Part shown: in pieces, positions 8,843-17,800 of the stretch
Position numbering within the stretch: the first letter of the stretch is position 1
Layout: the number at the start of each line of letters is the position of its first letter
Assembly (NCBI GenBank): GCA_020632975.1
Contig: JACKEL010000008.1
Coordinates: 1-64,000 of the forward strand
DNA from: Myxococcales bacterium
GTDB lineage: Bacteria > Myxococcota_C > UBA6777
DNA length: 64,000 bases
Direction of reading: 5' to 3'
Notes under the pieces: generated by a model
What the model saw: only the letters and a program-made list of their open reading frames with translations
Told to the model about the DNA's origin: nothing
Database searches by the model: none
Translations under genes and position numbers: made by a program

Positions 8843-9571
8843 TCACAAAACCCGTACACCACGTGCCCCAAGAAAACAAGCAATCCTCGACAAAAAAGAC
8901 GGGTAAAACATAAAGATACCCTTACGAGAAGAACGAAAAGCCGCATTAAACAAGGCTTGGCTTGGGATATCATCATGCAAAAAGGGATTGTTTTTGGGGC
9001 CTTCTGCATGCTTCCAAAAACGCGTCTTCATCCCCCCGAGATTGTAAATCTTCAATTGCAAGTCTTGGTACTCCGCATTCCGTGGAAGTTGGTTGATGTA
9101 CCACATACTCAACGAATAATCCCCTGTATAGGGGAAGTTTGCAAACAACGACCCGAAAAGATGGAAGGTTGTATTGTCTTTGTAAGCCCGAAAAGCATCG
9201 ATCACTTGCAAACGAGCATTTAAATTAATTTGCAAGCTATCATCATGAAAAGAAAACACAGGATTTTTTGGCGCATAATTCCAGCGAAAGACCCCATAAC
9301 TCGGAAAGACATGCATCGGGCGATCTTTCGTCCCATGCTCCGCCACGATCTCTGTCAAACGCTGGCGAAAGTGTTGTGGATTCGAACAATCCAAAGAAAT
9401 CGAGACAGGATGAAGATCGCGATAAACCTCGGGAACCTCATCGCCGCGTTGCGTCACAATCAACTTGTTGATGTGCTTGGAAAACCATTCCTTGTGATCC
9501 CGAAACAAGCGCTGCATGAGCTCGCTGGTTGAACCAAAAAGAAAAAAATCAAACTTTGCGGACTCTTGCAT
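8843..9571 (-). CDS. Divergent short-chain dehydrogenase-like protein
   Basis: 242 residues. The N-terminal FDFFLFGSTSELMQRLF looks like a Rossmann beta-strand with a degenerate Gly motif. SLSMWYINQLPR could correspond to the SDR active-site helix, but the normal YxxxK is not preserved. The rest, with many aromatic residues (PMHVFPSYGVFRWNYAP), is not assigned. ATG 9571 has a good AAGGAG Shine-Dalgarno and is better than the upstream in-frame start at 9607. The gene is visibly richer in A+T than its neighbours. An SDR relative without normal catalysis is my best guess; an unrelated nucleotide-binding protein remains possible. Confidence 0.55.
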   Translation of the reverse strand: MQESAKFDFFLFGSTSELMQRLFRDHKEWFSKHINKLIVTQRGDEVPEVYRDLHPVSISLDCSNPQHFRQRLTEIVAEHGTKDRPMHVFPSYGVFRWNYAPKNPVFSFHDDSLQINLNARLQVIDAFRAYKDNTTFHLFGSLFANFPYTGDYSLSMWYINQLPRNAEYQDLQLKIYNLGGMKTRFWKHAEGPKNNPFLHDDIPSQALFNAAFRSSRKGIFMFYPSFLSRIACFLGARGVRVL

Positions 9572-9805
9572 ACTCTTCTCCTTTACAGTGGTTTTCTCCC
9601 GTTTCAAAGCAACGAGAGCCTAGAGCGATGGGCTTTTTCTTACACCACCCAATGTAAAGCAAGAAAGAGCATGCGTATTGTACATTCTTAACTTTTTGGA
9701 CCCCTCCCCTTCCTTCTCCAAGCCAAAAAGACAATAACACTTGCAAGCTGATAAAGAGCAGCTAAACTTCCTTCCCTTTTGGTTCTTTTTTAGAGGTAAC
9801 GTACG

Positions 9806-10672
9806 ATGTTCCAAGACCCCCGCAAGACTCTCCGCCAACACAAACTCAAACCCAAGTACGAATGGGGACAAAACTTTCTGATCTCCCAAGACAAAGTTGA
9901 GCGGATCGTCTCTTTGTTGGGCGCACAACCCCAAGATCGCGTGCTCGAACTGGGCGCAGGGACGGGGGTTTTGACCCACATGCTGACCACTGAGGCCCCA
10001 CAAACGGAGATCTTCGCCCTCGAACGAGACCGCGACCTCGTCGCTCTCCTCGAAGCAGAGTTCGCACACTCTGATGCCAACGTCCAAGTCATCGCCGCTG
10101 ACGCCGCCACCTTCAACCTCAACGAATTGCCCGAAGGTGGCCCACTGCGTGTCCTTGGGAACTTGCCCTACAATATCTCTTCCCCCATCTTGTTCCATCT
10201 CCTCGAACAACGGCACCTTTGGAAACGCTCTGTCTTGATGCTGCAAAAAGAAGTCGCTGAACGCCTCGCAGCAACACCCGATAGCGGTAAAGCCTACTCG
10301 ATCCTCTCCGTGCGCTTTGGCATGTTCTTCGATATCCTCAAAGTCCTCAACGTCTCGCGTCGTTGCTTCCATCCCCAACCCCAAGTGGACTCCGTGGTCA
10401 TACGACTCGATTCCCTCCCTGAACCACGCTATCCCCTCAAAGATGAAGCTCTCTTTGCACGAACGGTCAAAGCTGTCTTTGCCAGCCGCCGCAAAACCCT
10501 GCTCAATACGCTCAATGCAGGATTTTCTGAGATCCCCCGCGAAGCCGTCGAATCCATCCTACAAACCCTCAACATCGACGTTCAACGACGCGGCGAATCC
10601 CTCTCTCTCGAAGAATTCGCACACCTCAGCAATACCCTTTACGATCACCTCCAAACCAACGCTGCCCCCTGA
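9806..10672 (+). CDS. rsmA: 16S rRNA (adenine1518-N6/adenine1519-N6)-dimethyltransferase
   Basis: KsgA family SAM-dependent enzyme that dimethylates the two adjacent adenines in the 3'-terminal hairpin of 16S rRNA during 30S maturation. 288 residues. Visible are the N-terminal KYEWGQNFLIS, SAM motif I VLELGAGTGVLT (about residues 48-59), the catalytic NLPYNISSP (about 118-126), and the C-terminal RRKTLLNTL rRNA-binding segment. Start ATG follows AGAGGTAACGTACG. It is followed directly by the hairpin-repeat array that contains the mobile element. Confidence 0.95.
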   Translation: MFQDPRKTLRQHKLKPKYEWGQNFLISQDKVERIVSLLGAQPQDRVLELGAGTGVLTHMLTTEAPQTEIFALERDRDLVALLEAEFAHSDANVQVIAADAATFNLNELPEGGPLRVLGNLPYNISSPILFHLLEQRHLWKRSVLMLQKEVAERLAATPDSGKAYSILSVRFGMFFDILKVLNVSRRCFHPQPQVDSVVIRLDSLPEPRYPLKDEALFARTVKAVFASRRKTLLNTLNAGFSEIPREAVESILQTLNIDVQRRGESLSLEEFAHLSNTLYDHLQTNAAP

Positions 10673-10686
10673 TATCAGGATCGATT

Positions 10687-11034
10687 CGGGCGGCCACGGA
10701 GGGCATCTGTACCAACTAATTCCTACCTCATTGATAATAAAAGAGAAAATCAAGTGGCTTTCTTTGGAAAATCACGAGAGTTTGTAAAGTGACTTCCCGA
10801 ACCAAGGGAGTTTGCGAAAAAAATCGTCTGATGTGACGAAGTTTTACGTTCAAAAATAACCTATCTTTTCATATAGTTGATAATTAGTTGGTACAGATGC
10901 CACGGAGGGCCGCCCCAGATATAACGATATCCTCGGCAGATTCGGGCGGCCACGGAGGGCCGCCTCGGATATAACGATATCCTCGACAGATTCGGGCGGC
11001 CACGGAGGGCCGCCCCGGATATCGAGATATCCGA
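10687..11034. repeat. Hairpin-repeat array 2 (three units, period 50 bp, first one split by an insertion)
   Basis: Units begin at 10687 (interrupted at 10703 and resumed at 10900), 10943 and 10993. The stem here is GGGCGGCC with GGCCGCCC around the same ACGGAG loop as in array 1. It is followed by GATATAACGATATC and CTCGGCAGATT spacers. Unit 3 ends in the perfect second hairpin GGATATC-GA-GATATCC. Removing 10704-10909 restores a complete first unit, which dates the array before the insertion. Confidence 0.9.
10704..10899. mobile_element. Miniature inverted-repeat transposable element (MITE), 196 bp
   Basis: The left end CATCTGTACCAACTAATT (10704-10721) is the exact reverse complement of the right end AATTAGTTGGTACAGATG (10882-10899). 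It is flanked by identical 10-bp copies of CCACGGAGGG at 10694-10703 and 10900-10909. That duplicated target is the loop and right stem of a hairpin-repeat unit. The interior is A+T rich and has no open frame long enough for a transposase, so the element must be moved in trans by an IS that is not in this window. Ends starting with CAT and target duplications of 10-12 bp are features I associate with IS4/IS231-like elements; that family link is a guess. Confidence 0.88.
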
Positions 11035-11035
11035 T

Positions 11036-11080
11036 TCCATCCAATCCAATCCAATCCAATCCAATCCCATCCCATCCCAT
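11036..11080. repeat. Pentanucleotide microsatellite
   Basis: Five CCAAT units (11041-11065) followed by three CCCAT units (11066-11080), preceded by a single TCCAT, abutting the end of hairpin array 2. It lies in the intergenic region upstream of the gene at 11271. Slipped-strand changes here would alter spacing upstream of that gene by 5 bp per unit. Confidence 0.85.
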
Positions 11081-11270
11081 CGCCTGTTCTGCCGCGACCC
11101 TCGTTTCAAAAAGTTCTTTTTTCAGCGACCCTACAACTTTCCCTGCGTCCTCTCCAAGAACCCGAAACTCCTGAAAAAAGACTTGCCTTTCACAAGAGAA
11201 GCCTTCAAGCTGCGAGCATCCAGAAAGCAAGAGATATCGACCACAGGCCTTTGGAAAAAGGAGACCTTCG

Positions 11271-12551
11271 ATGAACAAGACCATTCGCGTGATCCTTTTA
11301 CTGGCTACACTGCCTATTTTGTTGGCGATCTATGTCATCTTTTTTACGAACATCGATCCCAAAAAAGATCCCCGCTACAACAATATCAAGCTTGAATACA
11401 AACCTTCCAAAACATCCCCTAAAATGCTTGCCTTTTTGTCGCCACAGAAACCTCCCATTTATCCAAAGGAAGCGAGCGAAAAACTCCATCATTTACACAC
11501 CACAGGAAGAACAAAAAAAGGTTGGTTCAAGAAGCTTTCCAAAGCGCAAACAGAATTAAAAAAATACGATAAAGTATACGCATCTTTTCTTGCAGCGATT
11601 CAAGACAAAGGCTGTATGCCTCTTGGTGTTTCTCTCGACAAATCAAGCAAAAACAAGCAACCTCCTAAGCTAAAACATTTTTATCTTATCCTTAGTGCAA
11701 AACTCGCAGCCCTTCGAACCATCGCAGCGACCCAAGCTGGACAACCCGAACAAGCTGCCAAGGAACTCACAGAAGTCATCGATCTCATGGGAAGAATGGA
11801 GCAACATTGTTCCAACACTCTTGTTGGGGAGATGATCTTGCTTGCCTCCTTTTCTTTGCTCATCGAAGCCACAAGTTACCCGCTTGCTCAAACGTCTCCT
11901 GCGCTCTCCGCAACAACACGCGATGCATTGTTGTCGTCTATCCAAAAGCTGGCAAACTTCTCTAGCGCAGGACTTGCGAATGCTTGGATCGCGGAGCACC
12001 AATTTATCGTCCATATGATGTCATCGGAGCTTATGAAGTCTGGAAATAGCGATGGGCTCGCAGGTATGATGATCTGGCCTCTTTACGATGGAAAACAAAT
12101 CATGCGTTGGCAAGAAGAGTCCGCGCGGCATAATGTATGGCTTGCTTCTCAGCCTTTTTCTTCATCTCTACCAGACACAGAATGGAGCAAGTTCACCAAA
12201 AAACTAGAGAAACAACAAAGCAGACCTTTCTCTTGGCTCTCTTATAATGCTATCGGAAAAATACTTTACTCTGTCGCTCGAATCTCTCCTATAAGATTCA
12301 ATAAACGTTGGCATCGAACACAGTGTCTTGCACGTGTTCAGCTTGCGCGCATCCGTAAAGAACTCAAGCTCAAAGGAAAGCCTCTGCTCAACCCGCTGAC
12401 TCATAAAACCATCGATCCGCAAGATCTCGGGCAATGCGAGGACGACGACCCCAAACGAAACAACATCAAACTCCGCTCTTGGCCTGCTCCCGCCCCATCT
12501 GTCCCCCCAACGACCCCCACGACCCCCACGGCTCCCACACCAGCCCCCTAA
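11271..12551 (+). CDS. Unknown envelope protein with N-terminal anchor and Pro/Thr tail
   Basis: 426 residues. An N-terminal hydrophobic helix (VILLLATLPILLAIYVIFF, about residues 7-25) acts as membrane anchor or uncleaved signal. It is followed by a mostly helical, Lys/Ala/Leu-rich domain (for example KLAALRTIAATQAGQPEQAAKELTEVIDLMGRM) and a short low-complexity PTTPTTPTAPTPAP tail. No family recognised. The start is supported by AAGGAG seven bases upstream. The pattern resembles many exported unknowns of myxobacteria. Codon use is A+T richer than in housekeeping neighbours. Confidence 0.7.
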   Translation: MNKTIRVILLLATLPILLAIYVIFFTNIDPKKDPRYNNIKLEYKPSKTSPKMLAFLSPQKPPIYPKEASEKLHHLHTTGRTKKGWFKKLSKAQTELKKYDKVYASFLAAIQDKGCMPLGVSLDKSSKNKQPPKLKHFYLILSAKLAALRTIAATQAGQPEQAAKELTEVIDLMGRMEQHCSNTLVGEMILLASFSLLIEATSYPLAQTSPALSATTRDALLSSIQKLANFSSAGLANAWIAEHQFIVHMMSSELMKSGNSDGLAGMMIWPLYDGKQIMRWQEESARHNVWLASQPFSSSLPDTEWSKFTKKLEKQQSRPFSWLSYNAIGKILYSVARISPIRFNKRWHRTQCLARVQLARIRKELKLKGKPLLNPLTHKTIDPQDLGQCEDDDPKRNNIKLRSWPAPAPSVPPTTPTTPTAPTPAP

Positions 12552-12902
12552 CACCACCACACCAGCCACACCACCATACAGCCACCCCGCTTTCTACGAG
12601 GCTCTTTCGCACGACCGATAAAAGCGGGGCCTTCGCTGTATCCCCGCGATGTTCTCTCTGGCTGTCCTTCGTAAAGTCCGCCCCAACCACGCCAACAGCC
12701 CATACCCACAAAATCAACAACCCCACCCTTCCATTTTCCTTGACTTCCACCACAAGGCAAACTACTTTGCACATCAACTGACCCACAGGTCATTAAAGTG
12801 ACCCAAAAGTCAAACAAGAAAAGATCTCTTTAAGATAAGAGACTTAACGAAAGACCTTTGTCCTAGCGAGACAGGTCTTCAAAGAAGAGGAAGGGCCGTG
12901 CG
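12552..12902. other. Intergenic region with an inverted repeat
   Basis: 351 bp. CCCCGCTTT at 12585-12593 pairs perfectly with AAAGCGGGG at 12621-12629 across a 27-base loop. No U-run follows, so it is not a standard intrinsic terminator. The first part is C/A-rich low-complexity sequence. No gene is seen. Confidence 0.5.
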
Positions 12903-14204
12903 ATGGAAGAACTCGATGGGATCAAGAGAAAATGGGGCCAAAGGCTTTTTGCGACGGGTCGCATCGCGGCATCAGCGGCACGTTTGGCGACCCGTAGGCT
13001 TCTTGGTTCGGAAGGCTCAGCAGACGGTGAGTTGGGCGAAAAGCTGGCCAAAGAACTCGACCAGATGAAGGGTATGGCGATGAAAGTGGGACAGATCATC
13101 TCCTACTTTGACGGCATCCTGCCCGAGCAGACCCACCAAGCATTGACGCGGCTCCAACAAGGGATCAAACCTGTTTCTTTTGGGCAGATGTCAGGCGTGA
13201 TTCAAGACGCTTTTGGTGCCCCCCCTGATCAAGTATTCGAAGACTTTGAGACCACCCCCATCGCCTCCGCTTCGATAGGCCAGGTATATCGGGCCAAATG
13301 GCAAGGAAGACCTGTGGCTGTCAAAGTCCAGTATCCAGGCGTCGCAGACACCATCAACTCGGACTTTTCGACATTAGAGAAGTTTGCAGCTTTAGCATCC
13401 CTTGCTTCCGCAGTGGACGGAAAAGCACTCGTGGACGAGCTACGCCTGCGATTTTCCGAAGAATGCGACTACGAACGTGAAGCTTTCCACCAAAATGCTT
13501 TCGCAGACGCTTTCGCCCAATACAGCGACATCAAGATCCCACGGGCCTTTCCAGAACGAACGAAAACGACGGTCCTGACGACAGAGTGGTGCGAAGGTAC
13601 AGACTTCTATACCTTCCTCCAAGAAGCACCCCAAGAAAGGCGTAATGAGGTGGGCTTATGGTTGGCACGCTTTGCTTACCAAAGCATCTTTCGACTGGGG
13701 GCTCTCAATGCAGATCCCCACCCAGGAAACTACCTATTCCCTCACGATGGGCCAATTGTCTTTTTGGACTTTGGTTGTGTAAGGCACTTTTGCAAGGAAG
13801 ATGTGGAGACCGAACGCCAGCTGGCCCGCGTCGTGGTCGAAGATCGACGAGAGGACTTTCGAGAGGCGGTCCTTGCGACCAAGATGATCCCCCGACCCGA
13901 CAAGTTTGACTTTGATATCCATTGGAAGATGCTGCGCTCCCAATATGCTCCTTATTCTCAGCCTTTATTCCGTTTTACCAAAGAATATCTCCAAGAAGGC
14001 ATGGAATATAGTCGTCCTTCCAACCCCAACCTTCGCCAGTTGGCCATTCCCCCTACATGGATCTGGTTACAACGCCTTCAATGGGGCCTTCACGCGGTTC
14101 TTGCTCGACTCCAAGCAGAAGGCGACTTTGCCAGCGTCTACCGAGAAGCGTTGGAGATGCCTTTGGAGCCTTTGATGGAGCCTCCTTCCCCCTCGCAGCA
14201 GTGA
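12903..14204 (+). CDS. ABC1/UbiB-family atypical kinase
   Basis: 433 residues of the AarF/UbiB/ADCK family, atypical protein-kinase-like ATPases linked to ubiquinone and lipid metabolism. All family motifs are seen: KVGQIISY (KxGQ motif, about residue 62), ASIGQVYRA (A-rich nucleotide loop), VAVKVQYPG (conserved Lys), EECDYEREA, ADPHPGNYLF (catalytic loop) and LDFGCVR (metal-binding DFG). The start has AGGAAGGG upstream. No quinone genes are nearby, so the specific substrate cannot be given. Confidence 0.9.
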   Translation: MEELDGIKRKWGQRLFATGRIAASAARLATRRLLGSEGSADGELGEKLAKELDQMKGMAMKVGQIISYFDGILPEQTHQALTRLQQGIKPVSFGQMSGVIQDAFGAPPDQVFEDFETTPIASASIGQVYRAKWQGRPVAVKVQYPGVADTINSDFSTLEKFAALASLASAVDGKALVDELRLRFSEECDYEREAFHQNAFADAFAQYSDIKIPRAFPERTKTTVLTTEWCEGTDFYTFLQEAPQERRNEVGLWLARFAYQSIFRLGALNADPHPGNYLFPHDGPIVFLDFGCVRHFCKEDVETERQLARVVVEDRREDFREAVLATKMIPRPDKFDFDIHWKMLRSQYAPYSQPLFRFTKEYLQEGMEYSRPSNPNLRQLAIPPTWIWLQRLQWGLHAVLARLQAEGDFASVYREALEMPLEPLMEPPSPSQQ

Positions 14205-14233
14205 GGCCATTCTCTCTTGTCGTGGGGGAGATA

Positions 14234-15118
14234 TCATTTGCGGGATTGGCGCTTGGGGTCGGGAATCAATTGTTTGGAAGCATCCCCTTGCACAAGATCG
14301 ATGCTTTCGATCTTAAAGTCATGCACCATACCGCCGTTTGGATTTCCTATCTGATTCAATATCTTCAGATGAAAAGGGATCAACAAACCATCCACTTTCC
14401 TAAAGTCAGAAAAAGAGACAGGCGAGGTGATCCTGTTGATCTTGTCGCGCACGGTGAACTGGACAAACTGGATGCGCTGATCTTCGCGGCGAATCCAGAT
14501 CAGATATTGATCGATCTTGTATTGAGGTTCCCATTTTTTCCAAGTCGCATAAACAAGATCATACTTTTTCCCATGCAGCTCTTTTTCGCCCGCATACGTG
14601 AGCTTTTCGGCCTCCGCAAGATAAAATGGCATGTAAAAAAAGTACCGACACGTGGGGACATAAAACTTCACATCTTCGTCTTTTTCCCAAACGATCTTCC
14701 CCTTCTGATCGACTTTATAGGAAACCCATTGTTGCAATCCCCAAGAGAGTCCTTTGCGTTTTTTTCCATCCAAAAATGTGAGACGCGCATCTTCTTCTGC
14801 GGGGCGCAACAAAAGCGACATCTTTTGCCCCGTTTTTTCCAAAGGCATCATGAGCTTTTGGCCAATAAATCCATACCATGTATCCGTAAATTGGATGCGC
14901 ACCACTTTTTCTTTGTGCTTTTTCCACTGTTTGATCCCCCCCATCTTTTCGAGGCTTTGGAGCAAAAGTGCGCGTCCCTTTTTTTGAGACGCAGCGGAAG
15001 CACCATGGTTTTTCGCATAGGTTGTTCGTAGATCGCTGAGCCCTTGCATATAAAACACAAGGCTACCGATCAGCAAAAAAAGCAAAGCTAGTAAAGAAAA
15101 AAGAACTTTTTTGATCAT
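14234..15118 (-). CDS. Membrane-anchored or exported unknown protein
   Basis: 294 residues from ATG 15118, which has AGGAG seven bases upstream (preferred to the start at 15175). The N-terminus KKVLFSLLALLFLLIGSLVFY is a signal-anchor. The rest is beta-rich with many Lys/Trp/Tyr (WYGFIGQKLMMPLEK, RDKINRITSPVSFSDFRKVDGLLIPFHL). Short patterns such as FSDFRKVDGLLIPF resemble outer-membrane lipoprotein-sorting (LolA-like) or DUF-type lipid-binding folds. That resemblance is weak. It is convergent with the ABC1 kinase, stops 29 bp apart. Confidence 0.7.
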   Translation of the reverse strand: MIKKVLFSLLALLFLLIGSLVFYMQGLSDLRTTYAKNHGASAASQKKGRALLLQSLEKMGGIKQWKKHKEKVVRIQFTDTWYGFIGQKLMMPLEKTGQKMSLLLRPAEEDARLTFLDGKKRKGLSWGLQQWVSYKVDQKGKIVWEKDEDVKFYVPTCRYFFYMPFYLAEAEKLTYAGEKELHGKKYDLVYATWKKWEPQYKIDQYLIWIRREDQRIQFVQFTVRDKINRITSPVSFSDFRKVDGLLIPFHLKILNQIGNPNGGMVHDFKIESIDLVQGDASKQLIPDPKRQSRK

Positions 15119-15128
15119 CTTTTTACTC

Positions 15129-15404
15129 CTAAAAAAGAAAGCGGCCGACTGCGGCCAAAACCCAGACAACATCATCCGTGAGAACCGCTGTCGTCTCGCG
15201 ACAACGCAGGGTTACAACGCACCCATGCAACATTGCTGCACAATAGATCTGCAAAAATGTCCGAGAGGCGCATCTTGCTCGAACAAGTCCCCATGTTCCC
15301 GAGAATACAGGGTGTAGAGCAAACCAAAACGCCAAGCGAAAGATGCTGAAAAGATCTCTCAAAGAAAGGCGCACAAGACCACATATCCCCAAAACAAAAA
15401 TTGC
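15129..15404 (-). CDS. Possible small membrane protein (doubtful)
   Basis: An open frame from ATG 15404 (or TTG 15467) to a TAG overlapping the Shine-Dalgarno region of the next gene. It begins with a hydrophobic run, AIFVLGICGLVRL ... FRLAFWFALHPVF, then becomes Cys/Arg rich. No Shine-Dalgarno supports either start and no family is known. It may simply be non-coding sequence upstream of the gene at 15118. It is listed because the gap from 15119 to 15535 holds no better candidate. Confidence 0.2.
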   Translation of the reverse strand, partial: AIFVLGICGLVRLSLRDLFSIFRLAFWFALHPVFSGTWGLVRARCASRTFLQIYCAAMLHGCVVTLRCRETTAVLTDDVVWVLAAVGRFLF

Positions 15405-15445
15405 CATGAACGCAGTTAGAAGGATGCCCGAAAAGCCCCTTCTCC

Positions 15446-15495
15446 CCCAAAGAAGCCTATCATCCAAAGAAGCCTATCATCCAAAGAAGCCTATC
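15446..15495. repeat. 17-bp direct repeat, three copies
   Basis: The unit ATCCAAAGAAGCCTATC is repeated in tandem (first copy CCCCAAAGAAGCCTATC). It lies in the intergenic gap just downstream of the tachylectin-type gene's stop. No hairpin or regulatory site is evident. Confidence 0.7.
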
Positions 15496-15535
15496 CCCCG
15501 ATAATCGGCGACTTGCAAAGCCCCCCGTAACGGAA

Positions 15536-17800
15536 CTAAGGCTCAATCACCGCGAAAACCATACCTATGTTGCGCCAACCGTTCCCCACGCGTCGACCAG
15601 TCCCCGAAGCCCAAGCCCGCGAACCACTGGTCCAACCGTTGTGCTTGTACCAATGAAGGTTTCCAGAAGAGGAGATACCATAAAGAAGCCCATGGGATGA
15701 GGCAAAGACATGCGAAAATCCACCCCATCCGTTTCCAACAGGACGACTTCCTGACCAACTGCTTGTACCATGGAGATAACCTCGATGCTTGTACCAAAGC
15801 AGCCCACCATTGGGCTGGACGCCATAGATCACACCTTGAGAAGTCGCAAAGATCTTACGAAACCCACCCCACCCTGAACCAACTTTGCGACCTGAACCAC
15901 TCGCCCAAGAAGTCGAACCATTTTGATGCCCCAAATGCCGATACCAGAGGACATTACCGTTCGCTTGGACACCATAGATCACACCATGGGAAGTCGCGAA
16001 GATCTTGCGAAATCCGCCCCACCCTGAACCAACCTTACGACCCGACCCACTCGCCCAAGAGGTCGATCCATTGCGGTAGCCAAGATGCTTAAACCAGATC
16101 AGATCGCCATTGTTGAGGACAGCATAGATCACGCCTCCAGAACTTGCGAAGACATGCGTAAAAGAACGGTCATCAGAAGCGACCTTGCGCCCAGTACCGC
16201 TGGCCCATGATGTAGAACCATTCCTGTAACCAGCATGTCGGTACCAAAGCAAACCACCGCTCGTTCGGGCAACATAGATCGAAGGTGCCCCCGCAGCACT
16301 TGTCCCACTTGAAGCAGAAGCTCCAGAGCCTCTGGCCCCCCGCAGGAGCGACAGCCAAGCGCTACCATTTGCCTGCCCTCCGATGGAACGAAAGAGCGAA
16401 ACAAAGGTATTCTTGGCCGCAGGACCGCTTTTCCAAAGGTAGTTATCATAGTAAGGAAACAGCTTTTCTGCTTCCTGCATAATCACCATCGTAACAGCAA
16501 CCTTCGCTGCAAGGGCGATTACAACTCCCGTCACTGCGGCTCCAACGCCACCCGTCATCGCAGCAACCGCCGCAGTCACCGCAGCAGCCAATTGGATCGA
16601 TGCAGGTGTGATGATCTGTAGATCGACAGGCGCGAAAGCGACAGCGATCACGACATCAAAGAGCGCATAGCGCAGCGCTTCGATGGCCTTCTTCTCAAAA
16701 CAAGTACCATAAGTGCTCGCGTCAAGGTGGTTTCGACACTCGATCAAAGCGTACGCAACGACCCCTCCAGCCGCAGCTCCAGCCTCCAAGAGCAACGCAA
16801 GGCTCGTCATCTTGAGAGCAGAACGCGCGGTTTCTTTGAGCGCAGCCTTCGACATCACACCCCGCGCACGCTCGGCCATACGAGCGCGCGAAAACTTCGC
16901 AGAAAACTTCTTGGCCTGAAGCTCAAGCGAGTACAAAGCCTCCGCTTTGTTGGGGTTTTGCAACACGATACGCGTCAGCTTGCTCCAATGTTGTTGGATC
17001 TGCTGTTTGGCCGTCATAATCGCGACTTTGATTGCATTGCTCAAAGCCATACGCAGCTTGCGATCGGGCTGCGAAACAAACTGTCGTGCGAGGCGTTCGG
17101 CCTCTCTCTCAGCAGCGATCTTTAACTGTGTGGTCGTTGAGTCAGTCCAGCGACTTGCTTGGTTGTAGGCATTCGCAAAAGCGCTCCCTGTCTTGCGGAT
17201 CGTATCTTCGGCGCCTTTCTTTACAGTGTTCCAAGACTCTTGGTGCCACCCAGACTTTTCGCAAGAACAAACAGCCGTGCGTTTGTATCCGCTAGGACAA
17301 GCGTAATAACAGCGGCCACCGTAGTTTTCGTATCCAGAGGGACACCCCAACACAGGACTGGAGAAATTGCCATAGCTTGCACAGTTGGTCACAGGTCGAT
17401 CTGAGCAATTGTTGTTGCATACGCGCTGCACACAAGTACAAACCGCAGTACGCCTCCAACCTCCAGGGCAAGAACGACCGATAACGCTAGAAAAACGGCC
17501 ACAATCCGTCGTGGGTCGATCCCAACAGCTTGAGCTACACTCACGCCGATAACAGGTACAAACCGCCGATCGCAGCCAGCCCGAAGGACAGGCGTTATAA
17601 CAACCTCCGCCATACAATTGTTTTCCAGAAGGACAGGTCTGCGTGTAAGACTGAGACTTCCCATAGATACCGCAATTTGTGATGATACTTTGCGCTTGGG
17701 CTTCCCCTCCCAGCCATCCCTCTAAAGCAAAAGAACTCGGTAAACAGAACGAAAGCAGCACAGCAAACAAGACACCCTTCACCGAGGACAGGTACTTCAT
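15536..17800 (-). CDS. Secreted Cys-rich / hydrophobic helical / tachylectin-type propeller protein
   Basis: 754 residues with signal peptide 1-36 (SFCLPSSFALEG...AQAQ). Residues ~40-190 hold Cys-rich repeats with CPSGxxRTAVCxC cores. Residues ~195-330 are long charged helices. Residues ~335-430 form a hydrophobic Ala/Val/Gly stretch with a hairpin-like centre (TAAVAAMTGGVGAAVTGVVIALAA). Residues ~503-752 hold five ~48-residue blades of pattern IYGVxxNGxLLWYRHxG...W...GRKVGxGWGGFxxIFA, the tachylectin-2 type five-bladed beta-propeller (PF14517) that binds N-acetyl sugars. Blades 2 and 3 share 27 identical residues but differ at third codon positions. Shine-Dalgarno AAAGGAA precedes the ATG. 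Extracellular lectin activity is a family inference; a membrane-active core is a hypothesis. Confidence 0.85.
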   Translation of the reverse strand: MKYLSSVKGVLFAVLLSFCLPSSFALEGWLGGEAQAQSIITNCGIYGKSQSYTQTCPSGKQLYGGGCYNACPSGWLRSAVCTCYRRECSSSCWDRPTTDCGRFSSVIGRSCPGGWRRTAVCTCVQRVCNNNCSDRPVTNCASYGNFSSPVLGCPSGYENYGGRCYYACPSGYKRTAVCSCEKSGWHQESWNTVKKGAEDTIRKTGSAFANAYNQASRWTDSTTTQLKIAAEREAERLARQFVSQPDRKLRMALSNAIKVAIMTAKQQIQQHWSKLTRIVLQNPNKAEALYSLELQAKKFSAKFSRARMAERARGVMSKAALKETARSALKMTSLALLLEAGAAAGGVVAYALIECRNHLDASTYGTCFEKKAIEALRYALFDVVIAVAFAPVDLQIITPASIQLAAAVTAAVAAMTGGVGAAVTGVVIALAAKVAVTMVIMQEAEKLFPYYDNYLWKSGPAAKNTFVSLFRSIGGQANGSAWLSLLRGARGSGASASSGTSAAGAPSIYVARTSGGLLWYRHAGYRNGSTSWASGTGRKVASDDRSFTHVFASSGGVIYAVLNNGDLIWFKHLGYRNGSTSWASGSGRKVGSGWGGFRKIFATSHGVIYGVQANGNVLWYRHLGHQNGSTSWASGSGRKVGSGWGGFRKIFATSQGVIYGVQPNGGLLWYKHRGYLHGTSSWSGSRPVGNGWGGFSHVFASSHGLLYGISSSGNLHWYKHNGWTSGSRAWASGTGRRVGNGWRNIGMVFAVIEP

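Noticed and set aside
12585..12629. Intrinsic terminator at the CCCCGCTTT/AAAGCGGGG repeat
   Set aside because: The loop is 27 bases and no T-run follows on either strand.
14057..15031. A 324-residue plus-strand frame
   Set aside because: It overlaps the end of the ABC1 kinase gene in another frame and then lies antisense to the exported protein at 14234-15118, which has a good start and signal sequence.
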